A stretch of 64,000 bases of DNA. It comes from Streptomyces albidoflavus (GTDB taxonomy: Bacteria > Actinomycetota > Actinomycetes > Streptomycetales > Streptomycetaceae). Under the pieces are notes generated by a model, which was not told where the DNA came from, did no database searches, and saw nothing but the letters and a program-made list of their open reading frames with translations. A program made the translations under genes and the position numbers. This document shows, in pieces, positions 1-8,187 of this stretch (positions within the stretch are counted from its first letter, which is position 1; every line of letters begins with the position of its first letter). Location: NCBI RefSeq assembly GCF_000719955.1, contig NZ_JOII01000005.1, positions 124,001 through 188,000 of the forward strand, in the 5' to 3' direction.

Positions 1-36
1 CGCCGTGCGCGGTCCATGGGGCCGTCCTGCAGCGCC

Positions 37-1167
37 TCAGCTCTCCGGCGGCGCCTTCTGCGCGTACCCCGTGTCCGAGCCCTCGCGTGCGCCTTCCGGC
101 AAGGTCGGCGGCTCGTACTCCGGGACCGGGGGCCCGTCCGGGTCGGGGCGGACCGCGCCGAGGACCGGGTTGGCGGCGACGGGGGAGACCTTGACGGCGG
201 CGCCGGGGCGGGGGGCGTGGACGACCAGGCCGTCGCCGAGGTAGAGGGCGACGTGGGTGGCCTCGGGGAAGTAGACGACCAGGTCGCCGGGGCGGAGCTC
301 GCGGAGCGGGACCCGGTCCAGTTCGGCCCACTGCTCCTGGCTGGTGCGCGGTACCCCGGTGCCCGCCGACGCCCAGGCCCGCTGGGTCAGCCCCGAGCAG
401 TCGTAGGAGTCCGGGCCCTCGGCGCCCCACACGTACGGCTTGCCGATCTGGTCCACCGCGAACCGCACCGCCCGCTCCCCGCGCCGGGTCGGCACCGCCG
501 AGGCCGAGCTGAGGCCGCCCGCGGCGACCAGGTTCCGCCCGGCCTCCTCGCCGCGTTCCGCCTCCAGCCCGTCCACCTCGGCGAGCTGGTCCGGGGAGAG
601 GGAGGAGACCAGCGCCGTCACCTCGTCCAGCTTCTCCCGCGCCGCCTGGTGCTGGGCGCGCTGCCGGGCCGCCAGGACCTGCTCCTCGTCGAGGGCCGCC
701 CGCGCCTGACGGGCCAGCCCCGAGGCGCGACGCTCGGCGGCGGTCAGCCGCTCCACCGTCGCCACCCGGTCGCGGGCGGCGCGGCGCAGCACGTGCTCCT
801 GGTCGAGGGCGCCCTGCGCGTCGGCGGCCAGCAGCAGCCGGAGCGTGGGGGAGACCTCCACGACCCCCTGGTACTGCCGCCGCGCCAGCTGCCCCGCCGC
901 GTCCCGCCCCTCGGCCAGCGCGACCCTGGCCTTGGCCAGACCGGTGCCGAGGCGCTTGTTGCGGGCCCGCCGCTCGGCGAGGGTACGGGCGGTCGCCTGG
1001 TACGTCTCGGTGGCCTCGCCCAGTTCCCGGTGGAGCCGCTGAAGCTCCGTCAGCAGCTGGGCGGGGCTGCCGCCCGCCGGATCGGGGGCCGCCGGAGCTC
1101 CCGGTGCCGCCCCCAGCGCCAGCGCCGCCAGCGCCGCGGTCGTGGCCGCCCTCCATCTGCCCGACAC
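37..1167 (-). CDS. Secreted NlpC/P60 family peptidoglycan hydrolase
   Basis: A 376-aa exported cell-wall endopeptidase. After an N-terminal signal peptide rich in Ala/Leu there is a long charged helical (coiled-coil-like) region at about residues 30-215. The NlpC/P60 domain follows, with the catalytic Cys in YDCSGLTQRAW, the His in EATHVALYLGDG, and a third polar residue (His) in LVVHAPRPG. This is the RipA-like architecture of actinobacterial hydrolases that cut the gamma-D-Glu-DAP stem-peptide bond (family knowledge). The GTG at 1167 was chosen because GGGAGG lies just upstream and the signal peptide starts there; the open frame continues upstream only through the 172-bp duplication. The specific substrate is inferred. 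Confidence 0.88.
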   Translation of the reverse strand: MSGRWRAATTAALAALALGAAPGAPAAPDPAGGSPAQLLTELQRLHRELGEATETYQATARTLAERRARNKRLGTGLAKARVALAEGRDAAGQLARRQYQGVVEVSPTLRLLLAADAQGALDQEHVLRRAARDRVATVERLTAAERRASGLARQARAALDEEQVLAARQRAQHQAAREKLDEVTALVSSLSPDQLAEVDGLEAERGEEAGRNLVAAGGLSSASAVPTRRGERAVRFAVDQIGKPYVWGAEGPDSYDCSGLTQRAWASAGTGVPRTSQEQWAELDRVPLRELRPGDLVVYFPEATHVALYLGDGLVVHAPRPGAAVKVSPVAANPVLGAVRPDPDGPPVPEYEPPTLPEGAREGSDTGYAQKAPPES

Positions 1168-1198
1168 CCGCGCACCTCCCGGTGCGGGGCAGGCCCTC

Positions 1199-1542
1199 CG
1201 CCCCGCACCTGTGAGCCTGCGCGTCCGAGGGCGGCCCCGCGCCCGGCGCTGGGCCACCTCGGGGGCGCTGTCACCCGTTCCGCCGCACGGGCACGGGTCA
1301 GTCGCGGGGCTCCCGCCTCGACCAGGGCCAGCGCACCCTGCGCCCGCCGGGCGGGGTGTCGGGCGCGTACTGCCCCGCACCTGTGAGCCTGCGCGTCCGG
1401 GGGCGGGCCCGCGCCCGGCGCTGGGCCACCTCGGGGGCGCTGTCACCCGTTCCGCCGCACGGGCGCGGGTCAGTCGCGGCCCTCCCGCCTCGACCAGGGC
1501 CAGCGCACCCCGCGCCCGCCGGGCGGGGTGTCGGGCGCGTAC
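1199..1542. repeat. 172-bp imperfect tandem duplication
   Basis: Positions about 1199-1370 and 1371-1542 are nearly identical at an offset of 172 bp, with a few substitutions. The unit contains the region upstream of the NlpC/P60 gene plus the last roughly 24 codons of the neighbouring small minus-strand gene. The copy nearer the hydrolase therefore holds a detached but still readable gene tail (frame YAPDTPPGGRR...WSRREPRD stop at about 1298-1370). Confidence 0.9.
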
Positions 1543-1733
1543 ACGTACAGCCAGCCGCGCACGATGCCGGTGCGGCGGCCGCGGGCGGCCGGTTCGCGGA
1601 GGTAGACCAGGGTGCCGCCCTCGGGGACGGCCACCTCGTAACGGGCCGGGACCTGGCCGGTCAGCCCGGTCACCACGGGCAGTACGCGGCCGTCCAGCGG
1701 CCCTCCGACGAAGGCGGTGTCCTCGGTTCTCAC
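1470..1733 (-). CDS. Small conserved hypothetical protein
   Basis: An 87-aa protein of unknown function. It begins VRTEDTAFVGGPLDGRVLPV, continues with a central EVAVPEGGTLVYLREP strand-rich stretch, and ends in a basic, Trp-containing tail (VRWPWSRREGRD). It has no signal peptide or membrane segment. The GTG start at 1733 is a guess; an in-frame GTG 18 bp upstream is an alternative. Its 3' end lies inside the second copy of the 172-bp duplication. It runs in the same direction as the NlpC/P60 gene but is separated from it by the duplication, so cotranscription is uncertain. Confidence 0.6.
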   Translation of the reverse strand: MRTEDTAFVGGPLDGRVLPVVTGLTGQVPARYEVAVPEGGTLVYLREPAARGRRTGIVRGWLYVYAPDTPPGGRGVRWPWSRREGRD

Positions 1734-1794
1734 CCGCCCAGTGTCGCCCACCCGCCCGGCACCGGCACCGGCGGGAGGAGACCGGCGCGGGCCA

Positions 1795-1820
1795 CGTTTT
1801 CCGTCCTGGGCCTCGGGCAC
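1795..1820 (+). promoter_or_regulatory. Possible SigB-type promoter upstream of the baeRF-like gene
   Basis: GTTTT, 14 bases, then GGGCAC resembles the Streptomyces SigB-family consensus (GNNTT, N14-16, GGGTAC/T) with one mismatch. It lies about 70 bp upstream of the ATG at 1893, and a SigB-family sigma gene lies further along this window. This is a match by eye only. Confidence 0.25.
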
Positions 1821-1892
1821 GCGAGTCGCGGGATCACCCCGCCGGTGTTCCCCTGGAGTGGACCTTTCGCCGAAGCGCACTGGGAGCCGTCG

Positions 1893-3047
1893 ATGCACAC
1901 CAGCGAACTGACCCCGGCCGTGCTGAAGGAGTTGCGCAGGCCCCGGCCCTACCCGGCGGTCTCGCTGCTCATGCCGACGCACCGGGCCCGGCCCGAGCGC
2001 GACCAGGACTTCATCCGGCTGCGCAACCTCCTCTCCGAGGCCCGCAAGCGGCTGCGCGAGGACCCCGGGGTCGAGCGGGACGCCCGGCTGGAGCTGGAGG
2101 AGGTCCTCAAGGAGGAGACTTTCCAGGAGTTCGAGGACATCATCTACGCCGGGGACGGGCTGCTCCTGCTGGTGGCCCCCGGTGAGGAGCTGCAGACCTG
2201 GCAGCTGACCACCCCGGTGGAGGTGCCCACCCGGATCGTCTTCTCGGACACCTACCTGACCAGCCCGATGGTCAACGCCCGCCTGCACGCCCGCCCGTAC
2301 TACGTCCTCGTCCTCGACCAGGAGATGAGCCGCCTCTGGGTCGGCGAGGGGGAGCGGCTGACCGAGGTCGAGGACCACGGGTTCCCGGCCCCGCCGGAGA
2401 TCCCGGACCCGGAGGACGCCATCCCCGGTCCGCTCTACGGCCGCAGCCCCAGCGCCATCCGCGAGGAGCGCGTCCGCCAGTACATGACGGACGTGGACGA
2501 GCGGCTGACCCGGGCGCTCGACGCCCAGCCGCTGCCGCTCTTCGTGGTCGGCGGGTCCGAGGTGCTGCCCCGCTTCGAAGCGGTCTCGCGGCACGCCGCC
2601 GAACTGGCCGGGCGGCTGGAGCTGGCCGGGCAGGACACAGAGACCGGGCCCCGGCTGGCGGAGCGGCTGGCACCCGCCCGTGAGGAGTGGTTCAAGGAGC
2701 TGGTCCGCCGGGACATGGCCGCCCTCGACGACGCCCGCAGCGCCAAGCGGTTCACCTCGGGGCTGCCCGAGGTGTGGACGATGGTGGCGGAACGCAGGGT
2801 GTCCCTGCTGCTCGTCGAGGAGAGCTTTGTGGCCGTGGGCCACGTGGACGAGGAGGGGCGGCTGCATCTCGGGGAGGTGCCCGAGGAGACCGAGCCGCCG
2901 ATCGACATCGAGGTCGGGCTGTCGGCCGAGACCGACATCATCGACACCCTCGTCGAAACCGCCCTCGACGGCGACGCCCAGGTCCGCTTCGTCCCCGACG
3001 GCACCCTCACGGGGGATGGCCGCGTGGCGGCCGTCGCCCGGTACTGA
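1893..3047 (+). CDS. baeRF3-type (bacterial archaeo-eukaryotic release-factor-like) domain protein
   Basis: A 384-aa soluble acidic protein. The opening MHTSELTPAVLKELRRPRPYPAVSLLMPTHR, the middle segment YYVLVLDQEMSRLWVGEG, and the C-terminal pattern of Val/Leu strands ending VRFVPDGTLTGDGRVAAVARY fit the baeRF family 3 proteins common in Streptomyces, sometimes misannotated as chemotaxis proteins. These relate to the eRF1/Pelota fold and are suspected of acting on ribosomes; none of that is shown here. The ATG at 1893 begins the conserved N-terminus. The gene stands alone and is followed by a strong terminator-like repeat cluster. Confidence 0.7.
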   Translation: MHTSELTPAVLKELRRPRPYPAVSLLMPTHRARPERDQDFIRLRNLLSEARKRLREDPGVERDARLELEEVLKEETFQEFEDIIYAGDGLLLLVAPGEELQTWQLTTPVEVPTRIVFSDTYLTSPMVNARLHARPYYVLVLDQEMSRLWVGEGERLTEVEDHGFPAPPEIPDPEDAIPGPLYGRSPSAIREERVRQYMTDVDERLTRALDAQPLPLFVVGGSEVLPRFEAVSRHAAELAGRLELAGQDTETGPRLAERLAPAREEWFKELVRRDMAALDDARSAKRFTSGLPEVWTMVAERRVSLLLVEESFVAVGHVDEEGRLHLGEVPEETEPPIDIEVGLSAETDIIDTLVETALDGDAQVRFVPDGTLTGDGRVAAVARY

Positions 3048-3052
3048 GGGGG

Positions 3053-3297
3053 GGCCTCACACGCCGGCCGGGCTCGGTGGCCTCAAACGCCGGCCGGGCT
3101 CGAGTGGCCTCAATCGCCGGCCGGGCTTGAGTGGCCTCAATCGCCGGCCGGGCTATCAATAGCCCGGCCGGCGATTGAGGCCATCGGTGACCGGTGGCAG
3201 AGGTGCCACCTCAGCCCCGTCACAGCCGGGCCGGCGTCTGAGGCCAACCAAGCCCGGCCGGCGCTTGAGGCCACCGAGCCAGGCCGGCGCTTGAGGA
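3053..3297. repeat. Cluster of eight intergenic repeats, GGCCTCAANCGCCGGCCGGG family
   Basis: Four copies of a 22-bp element run in plus orientation at 3053-3074, 3079-3100, 3106-3127 and 3133-3154. Four run in inverted orientation at 3161-3182, 3224-3245, 3251-3272 and 3277-3297, the last degenerate. The same element forms a second cluster at 57036-57143. The stretch 3048-3478 holds no credible gene. Confidence 0.93.
3133..3182 (+). terminator. Perfect 22-bp-stem hairpin formed by head-to-head repeats
   Basis: The fourth forward and first inverted repeat units are exact reverse complements around a 6-base ATCAAT loop. This gives a very stable 22-bp stem about 85 bp downstream of the baeRF-like gene. 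It has no U-tract, but Streptomyces terminators often lack one. Confidence 0.65.
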
Positions 3298-3478
3298 CAC
3301 CCCACCCCGACCTGGGGGTAACCCAGGGTTACAGCGCACCCCCGGCGCCCGGCCGAGCGCCGCAAATCCCCCTCGCACGCCTGGTTGACCACGCCCCCCG
3401 GGCGTGTGAGCCTGCGAGCGGGCGCTGCCGCCCGGCCCGGCGGCACGCCTCCCCCGGACCGAGTGGAGGAGTGCCGCC

Positions 3479-4585
3479 GTGTCGACTCGCGATCTCTACA
3501 CCGAACCCCCCTCCGACCCCCTGTGGCAGGTCCCGGCGACGGGTGCCGCCCGCTTCAGCTGGGAGTACGACGAAGGCCGCGACCGCCTGCTCTCCCTGTA
3601 CCAGAAGGGCAAGGACAAGCAGTGGGACGGCGCCCGCCGCATCGACTGGGAGCTGGAGGTCGACCCGTACGACCCCCTCGGCACCCCGGACGAGGCGCTG
3701 ACCCTGCACGGCACGCGCCACTGGGCGCGGATGACCGAGCGTGACAAGGCCGAGCTGCGGCGGCACTACGCCTCCTGGCAGTTCAGCCAGTTCCTCCACG
3801 GGGAGCAGGGCGCGATGATCTGCGCCGCCCGCATCGTGGAGTCCGTACCGGACATGGACGCCAAGTTCTACTCCGCCACCCAGACCATGGACGAGGCCCG
3901 CCACGCCGAGATCTACGGGCGGTTCCTCCACGAGAAGATCGGGATGCTCTACCCGGTCAACGACAACCTCCAGTCGCTCCTCGGCGACACCCTGCGCGAC
4001 TCCCGCTGGGACATGCCCTACCTCGGTATGCAGGTCCTCATCGAGGGGCTGGCGCTGGCCGCCTTCGGGATGATCCGCGACACCACCGACAAGCCGCTGC
4101 CCAAGCAGATCCTCGCCTACGTCATGCAGGACGAGGCCCGGCACGTCGCCTTCGGCCGGATGGCGCTGCGCGACTACTACCGCCAGCTCACCGACGCCGA
4201 ACTCCGCGAGCGCGAGGAGTTCGTCATCGAGGGCTGCTACCTGATGCGCGACCGGCTGCGCGGCGTCGAGGTGCTGGAGAACTTCGGCATCTCCAAGGCC
4301 GAGGCCCACGAGTTCAGCGAGCAGTCGGAGTTCCTGCACCTCTTCCGCAAGCTGCTGTTCAGCCGGATCGTCCCCTGCGTCAAGGACATCGGCCTGTGGG
4401 GCGAACGCCTCCAGCGGGCCTACGTCGACATGGGTGTCTTCGACCTCGGCGACCACAACCTCGACCTGCTGATGGCCCAGGACGAGGAGATCGCCGAGAA
4501 GCTGGACGCCGAGCGGTTCGCCGCCGAGGAGCAGGAGCGGGTCAGCGAGGTCACCGACGCCATCCGCGCCGGCGCCGAGAGCTGA
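3479..4585 (+). CDS. Ferritin-like diiron protein
   Basis: A 368-aa helical protein. Candidate metal ligands are the Glu in FLHGEQGAM, the Glu and His in DEARHAEIYGRF, and a second DEARHVAFGRMALRDYY copy about 80 residues later. This spacing fits a ferritin-like four-helix bundle of the ribonucleotide-reductase R2/AurF oxygenase superfamily. A redox or oxygenase activity is likely but the substrate is unknown. The GTG at 3479 has GGAGG nine bases upstream. It stands alone between the repeat cluster and the convergent PBP gene. It has no signal peptide. Confidence 0.75.
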   Translation: MSTRDLYTEPPSDPLWQVPATGAARFSWEYDEGRDRLLSLYQKGKDKQWDGARRIDWELEVDPYDPLGTPDEALTLHGTRHWARMTERDKAELRRHYASWQFSQFLHGEQGAMICAARIVESVPDMDAKFYSATQTMDEARHAEIYGRFLHEKIGMLYPVNDNLQSLLGDTLRDSRWDMPYLGMQVLIEGLALAAFGMIRDTTDKPLPKQILAYVMQDEARHVAFGRMALRDYYRQLTDAELREREEFVIEGCYLMRDRLRGVEVLENFGISKAEAHEFSEQSEFLHLFRKLLFSRIVPCVKDIGLWGERLQRAYVDMGVFDLGDHNLDLLMAQDEEIAEKLDAERFAAEEQERVSEVTDAIRAGAES

Positions 4586-4637
4586 CGGCCCGAAGGGACA
4601 GGGAACACCACGGGGAACACCGGGAGGCGGCGCCGGC

Positions 4638-6095
4638 TCAGCGGCCGAGCGCCGCCTCCATCACGGCGCGGGCGATCGGCGCGGCCGTCCCCCCGCCGCT
4701 GATCGCCTCCCGCCGCGCCTCCTCGTCCTCGACCACCACCGCCACGGCGACCGCCGGTTCGATCGCCTCCTCGTCCCGCGCCCAGGAGATGAACCAGGCG
4801 TACGGGACGCCCGCGTTGCCCACGCCGTGCTGGGCCGTGCCGGTCTTCCCGCCGACCTCCGCGCCCTCGATCGCGGCGTTGGTGCCCGTACCGTCCTCGA
4901 CGACGTCGCGCATCAGCTGCCGCAGGACGGAGGCGGTCCCGGGGTTCATCACCTGGCGGTAGCCGGGCGGCCCGCCGGTCCACACCGGGGAGCCGGACCC
5001 GGTGGTGGTCCCCTCGACCAGCCGGGGCGGGCGGACCGAACCCCCCGCCGCCACGGCCGCCGCCACCGAGGCCATCTGGAGCGGCGTGGCCCGGGTGTCG
5101 TACTGCCCGATCGAGGAGAGGGCCAGCTGCGCCTCGTCCATCCCGGTGGCGAAGGTGCTCGGCGCGACCCGGGAGGGGATGCGCAGCCCCCGGTCGTTGA
5201 AGCCGAACCGTTCGGCGGCGGCGACCATGCCGTCCAGCCCGACCCGCACCCCGAGCCCCGCGAAGACCGTGTTGCACGACCACTGGAAGGCGTACCGCAG
5301 CGAGGCGTCCGCACACCCCTCCACCTCGTTGCTGAGCTGCTTCTCGCTGCCGGGCAGGGTGTACGGGTCGGGGGAGCGGGTCGGCGCGTCCGGGTCGGTG
5401 ACCGTGCCCGCGTCGAGGGCGGCGGCGGCCGTCACCACCTTGAAGGCCGACCCGGGCGGATAGGTCTGCCGGATCGCCCGGTTCAGCATCGGCTCGTCGG
5501 CGGCCCGGGTCAGCTGCTGCCACGCCCCGGCCGCCGCCGGACCGGTGCCGGAGAGGCGGCCCGGGTCGTAGGAGGGCGAGGAGACCAGGGCGAGGACCCG
5601 GCCGCTGACCGGTTCCAGCGCCGCCACCGCGCCCTTGCGCCCGGCCAGCCCCTCGTACGCCGCCTTCTGCACGGCCGCCTTGATGGTGGTGGCCACCTTG
5701 CCGCCGGGGCTGCGGCCGCCCGTCAGGTCGTTCCAGAGCGGCAGCGGGGCGAGGCCCGGGTCGGTGCCGGACAGCACGCCGTCCTCGGCCGCCTCCAGCA
5801 GGGTGGTGCCGTACTGCTGGGAGGCGTAGCCGGTGACCGGGGCGTAGAGCGGGCCGTCGGTGTAGGTCCGTTCGTAGCGCAGGAGTTCGCCGGTGTCGCG
5901 GGAGCCGGTGACGGGGCGTCCGTCGACCAGGATCTCGCCGCGCGGCTGGGCGTAGCGGGTGATGGCGGTGCGCCGGTTGGCGGAGCTGTCGGTGAGTTCG
6001 GCGCCGGTGAAGAGCTGGAGGCGGGCGGTGTGGACCAGCAGTGCCAGCAGCAGGAGGAGGCAGAGCACGCCCGCGCGGCGGATGCAGCGGGTCAC
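4638..6095 (-). CDS. Class B penicillin-binding protein (transpeptidase)
   Basis: A 485-aa single-pass membrane transpeptidase that cross-links peptidoglycan. An N-terminal membrane anchor (VLCLLLLLALLVHTARLQLF) is followed by a dimerisation region and the transpeptidase domain with the serine motif PGSAFK (SxxK), SCN within QWSCNTVF, and KTGTAQ. It lacks C-terminal PASTA repeats. Its GTG start overlaps the stop codon of the upstream FtsW/RodA gene by four bases (GTGA), so the two are almost certainly translated together and work as a glycosyltransferase-transpeptidase pair. At 485 aa it matches the PbpA type. It may be a paralogue of the PbpA in the main division cluster, since no FHA, phosphatase or PknB genes accompany it. 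Confidence 0.92.
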   Translation of the reverse strand: MTRCIRRAGVLCLLLLLALLVHTARLQLFTGAELTDSSANRRTAITRYAQPRGEILVDGRPVTGSRDTGELLRYERTYTDGPLYAPVTGYASQQYGTTLLEAAEDGVLSGTDPGLAPLPLWNDLTGGRSPGGKVATTIKAAVQKAAYEGLAGRKGAVAALEPVSGRVLALVSSPSYDPGRLSGTGPAAAGAWQQLTRAADEPMLNRAIRQTYPPGSAFKVVTAAAALDAGTVTDPDAPTRSPDPYTLPGSEKQLSNEVEGCADASLRYAFQWSCNTVFAGLGVRVGLDGMVAAAERFGFNDRGLRIPSRVAPSTFATGMDEAQLALSSIGQYDTRATPLQMASVAAAVAAGGSVRPPRLVEGTTTGSGSPVWTGGPPGYRQVMNPGTASVLRQLMRDVVEDGTGTNAAIEGAEVGGKTGTAQHGVGNAGVPYAWFISWARDEEAIEPAVAVAVVVEDEEARREAISGGGTAAPIARAVMEAALGR

Positions 6096-7489
6096 CGGTC
6101 CGCCTCCGCGAGGGCGGGCGCCTGGCGGCGGGCGGAGTCGCTGAGCCGGATCAGCAGCGCCACGATCACCCAGTTGGTCACCACCGAGGAGCCGCCCTGG
6201 GCGAGGAAGGGCATGGCCATGCCGGTCAGCGGGATGAGCCCGGTCACCCCGCCCGCGATGACGAAGACCTGGAGCGCCACGATCGAGGCGAGCCCGGTCG
6301 CCAGCAGCCGCCCGAACGGGTCCTCCAGCGCCAGCCCGCACCGGAAACCCCGTTCGACCAGCAGCCCGTAGAGCACGAAGAGCGCGGCCAGGCCCGCCCA
6401 GCCCAGTTCCTCGCCGGCGGTGGCGAGGATGAAGTCGGATTTGGCGGCGAAGCCGATGAGGACGGAGTGGCCGGCGCCCAGGCCGGTGCCGAAGAGGCCG
6501 CCGGAGGCGAAGGCGAAGAGGGACTGGGCGAGCTGGCTGGAGCCCTCGCCGGCCTCGATGGAGGCGAGCGGGTGGAGCCAGTCGGTGACGCGGGCGTGCA
6601 CGTGCGGCTCCAGACGCCCCACCGCCCACGCCCCGGCCCCCGCCAGCAGCAGCCCGACGGTGATCCACCCCGTCCAGCCGGTCGCCACGTAGAGCATCAC
6701 CACGAAGAGGCCGAAGAAGAGCAGCGAGGTGCCGAGGTCCCGTTCCAGGACGAGGACGCCGACGCTCAGCAACCACACCGCCGCCACCGGCCCCAGCGCC
6801 CGTCCGGTCGGCAGCCGTACCCCCCACACCTTGCGCCCGCTGTCGCGCAGCACGGCGAGCCCCGCCGCCAGGTGCCCGGCGAAGAAGACGGCGAGCAGCA
6901 CCTTGGCGAACTCGGCGGGCTGGAAGGAGAACCCGCCGAACCTGATCCAGATGCGGGCGCCGTTGACCGGCGGGAAGAAGACCGGCAGCACCATCAGCGT
7001 GAGCGCGGCCGCCACCGAGAGGAAGGTGTAGCGCCGCAGCACCCGGTGGTCGCGGACGAGCAGCACCACCAGGATGAACAGGGCCGCTCCCGCCGTCGAC
7101 CAGACGAGCTGCGAGCCGGCCGCCTGGTCGTGGGGCGTCTCCTGGTCCAGACGGTGGATCAGCACCAGCCCCATGCCGTTGAGGAGCACCGCGATGGGCA
7201 GCAGCAGCGGATCGGCGTACGGGGCGGTGAGCCGGACGGCGCCGTGGGCCAGCAGGGCCAGCGCGCCGAGCCCGGCGGCGTACCGCAGGGTGTCCGGCGG
7301 CGGCGTGCCGTGCAGGGTCAGGCCCACTGTCAGGTAGCCGGAGACCGAGAGCAGGACGGCCACCAGGAGGAGGAAGAACTCGGTCCCGCGCCGGCTCGGC
7401 CCGTCGGCCGCCGGTCCTCGGAGGCCGGGGCCCGGGGTGACCGGGCGCGGCGGGGGACCGGTGGTCGGGCCGGTCGTCGTTCCGGTCAT
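6092..7489 (-). CDS. FtsW/RodA/SpoVE family peptidoglycan polymerase
   Basis: A 465-aa polytopic membrane protein with roughly 10-12 hydrophobic segments. Family signatures include PVFFPPVNGARIWIRFGGFSFQPAEFAKV, a conserved central RDLGTSLLFFGLF, and the C-terminal GLIPLTGMAMPFLAQGGSSVV. SEDS proteins polymerise lipid II glycan strands with a partner class B PBP, which is the next gene here with a four-base overlap. The N-terminus has a Pro/Gly-rich cytoplasmic tail. The ATG at 7489 is the first of the frame that precedes the family region. Confidence 0.92.
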   Translation of the reverse strand: MTGTTTGPTTGPPPRPVTPGPGLRGPAADGPSRRGTEFFLLLVAVLLSVSGYLTVGLTLHGTPPPDTLRYAAGLGALALLAHGAVRLTAPYADPLLLPIAVLLNGMGLVLIHRLDQETPHDQAAGSQLVWSTAGAALFILVVLLVRDHRVLRRYTFLSVAAALTLMVLPVFFPPVNGARIWIRFGGFSFQPAEFAKVLLAVFFAGHLAAGLAVLRDSGRKVWGVRLPTGRALGPVAAVWLLSVGVLVLERDLGTSLLFFGLFVVMLYVATGWTGWITVGLLLAGAGAWAVGRLEPHVHARVTDWLHPLASIEAGEGSSQLAQSLFAFASGGLFGTGLGAGHSVLIGFAAKSDFILATAGEELGWAGLAALFVLYGLLVERGFRCGLALEDPFGRLLATGLASIVALQVFVIAGGVTGLIPLTGMAMPFLAQGGSSVVTNWVIVALLIRLSDSARRQAPALAEADR

Positions 7490-7588
7490 GGCGGGAACGT
7501 AGCAAGTATCGGGCGGGATGTCCGTCGCGCGCCGATATGTCCGGGCGGCCGTGTTCCCTGCCGGGCGGCCGCCGGGCGGGGACGTGCC

Positions 7589-7626
7589 GGAGCCCGGCCG
7601 GTGCCTCGTGGGCTCCGGCCGGGCTC
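7589..7626 (-). terminator. Hairpin downstream of the secreted SH3-like gene
   Basis: A perfect 13-bp inverted repeat (GGAGCCCGGCCGG at 7589-7601 and its complement at 7614-7626) with a 12-base loop lies 20 bp past the stop of the minus-strand gene ending at 7646. It separates that gene from the FtsW/PBP operon. Confidence 0.7.
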
Positions 7627-7645
7627 CTGGTCGCGTGGGGCTACG

Positions 7646-8023
7646 TCAGCACCAGCGCGGGGCCTCGCCGATGTTCTCGATGTAGCGCGCCGAACCCCAG
7701 GCCCAGCGGCCGTTGGTCAGCAGGTACCAGCGCGGGTTGCCGTCCACCACGTCGCGGGACTCGACCTTGCAGCGGATGTCGACGACCTTGCCGTAGGGCA
7801 CGGTGCCGACGACCGCGCCGCCGCGGGTCGGGGCGTCGCGCAGGATCAGGCCCGTCTTGGCGATGACCCGGCCCTTGTAGACCTTGGGGGCGGCGACGGC
7901 CGCCTGGTTCGACGCCTGGGCGTCCTCGGGGGTCGGGGCGAGGGCGCCGGCCGGGGCGGCGAGGGCGAGGGTGCCGGCGGCGACGAGCGTGCCGACCTTG
8001 ATGACCTGGGACCGCAGGGACAT
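7646..8023 (-). CDS. Small secreted SH3-like domain protein
   Basis: A 125-aa protein with a clear Sec signal peptide (VGTLVAAGTLALAAPAGALA) and a C-terminal domain of about 80 residues. The pattern GLILRDAPTRGGAVVGTVPYGKVVDIRCKVES...RWYLLTNGRWAWGSARYIEN is typical of bacterial SH3 domains, which often bind peptidoglycan. The ATG at 8023 has AAGGAG seven bases upstream. Two Cys residues (DIRCKVE and the terminal RWC) could form a disulfide outside the cell. The specific ligand is unknown. Confidence 0.85.
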   Translation of the reverse strand: MSLRSQVIKVGTLVAAGTLALAAPAGALAPTPEDAQASNQAAVAAPKVYKGRVIAKTGLILRDAPTRGGAVVGTVPYGKVVDIRCKVESRDVVDGNPRWYLLTNGRWAWGSARYIENIGEAPRWC

Positions 8024-8187
8024 GAACTCTCCTTGAGAGAACGAAGGTGGTGTTCCGACAGATCTGACGCTATGAGGGGTATGTCCCTCCCGCCACCGCA
8101 CGGACCGTCAGCTAGGCCGTCCGCCGGAACGGTCCGCCGGACGGGTGCCCGGGACCGTACGGCGCGCCTTGGAGGCGGAGTTGGCCG

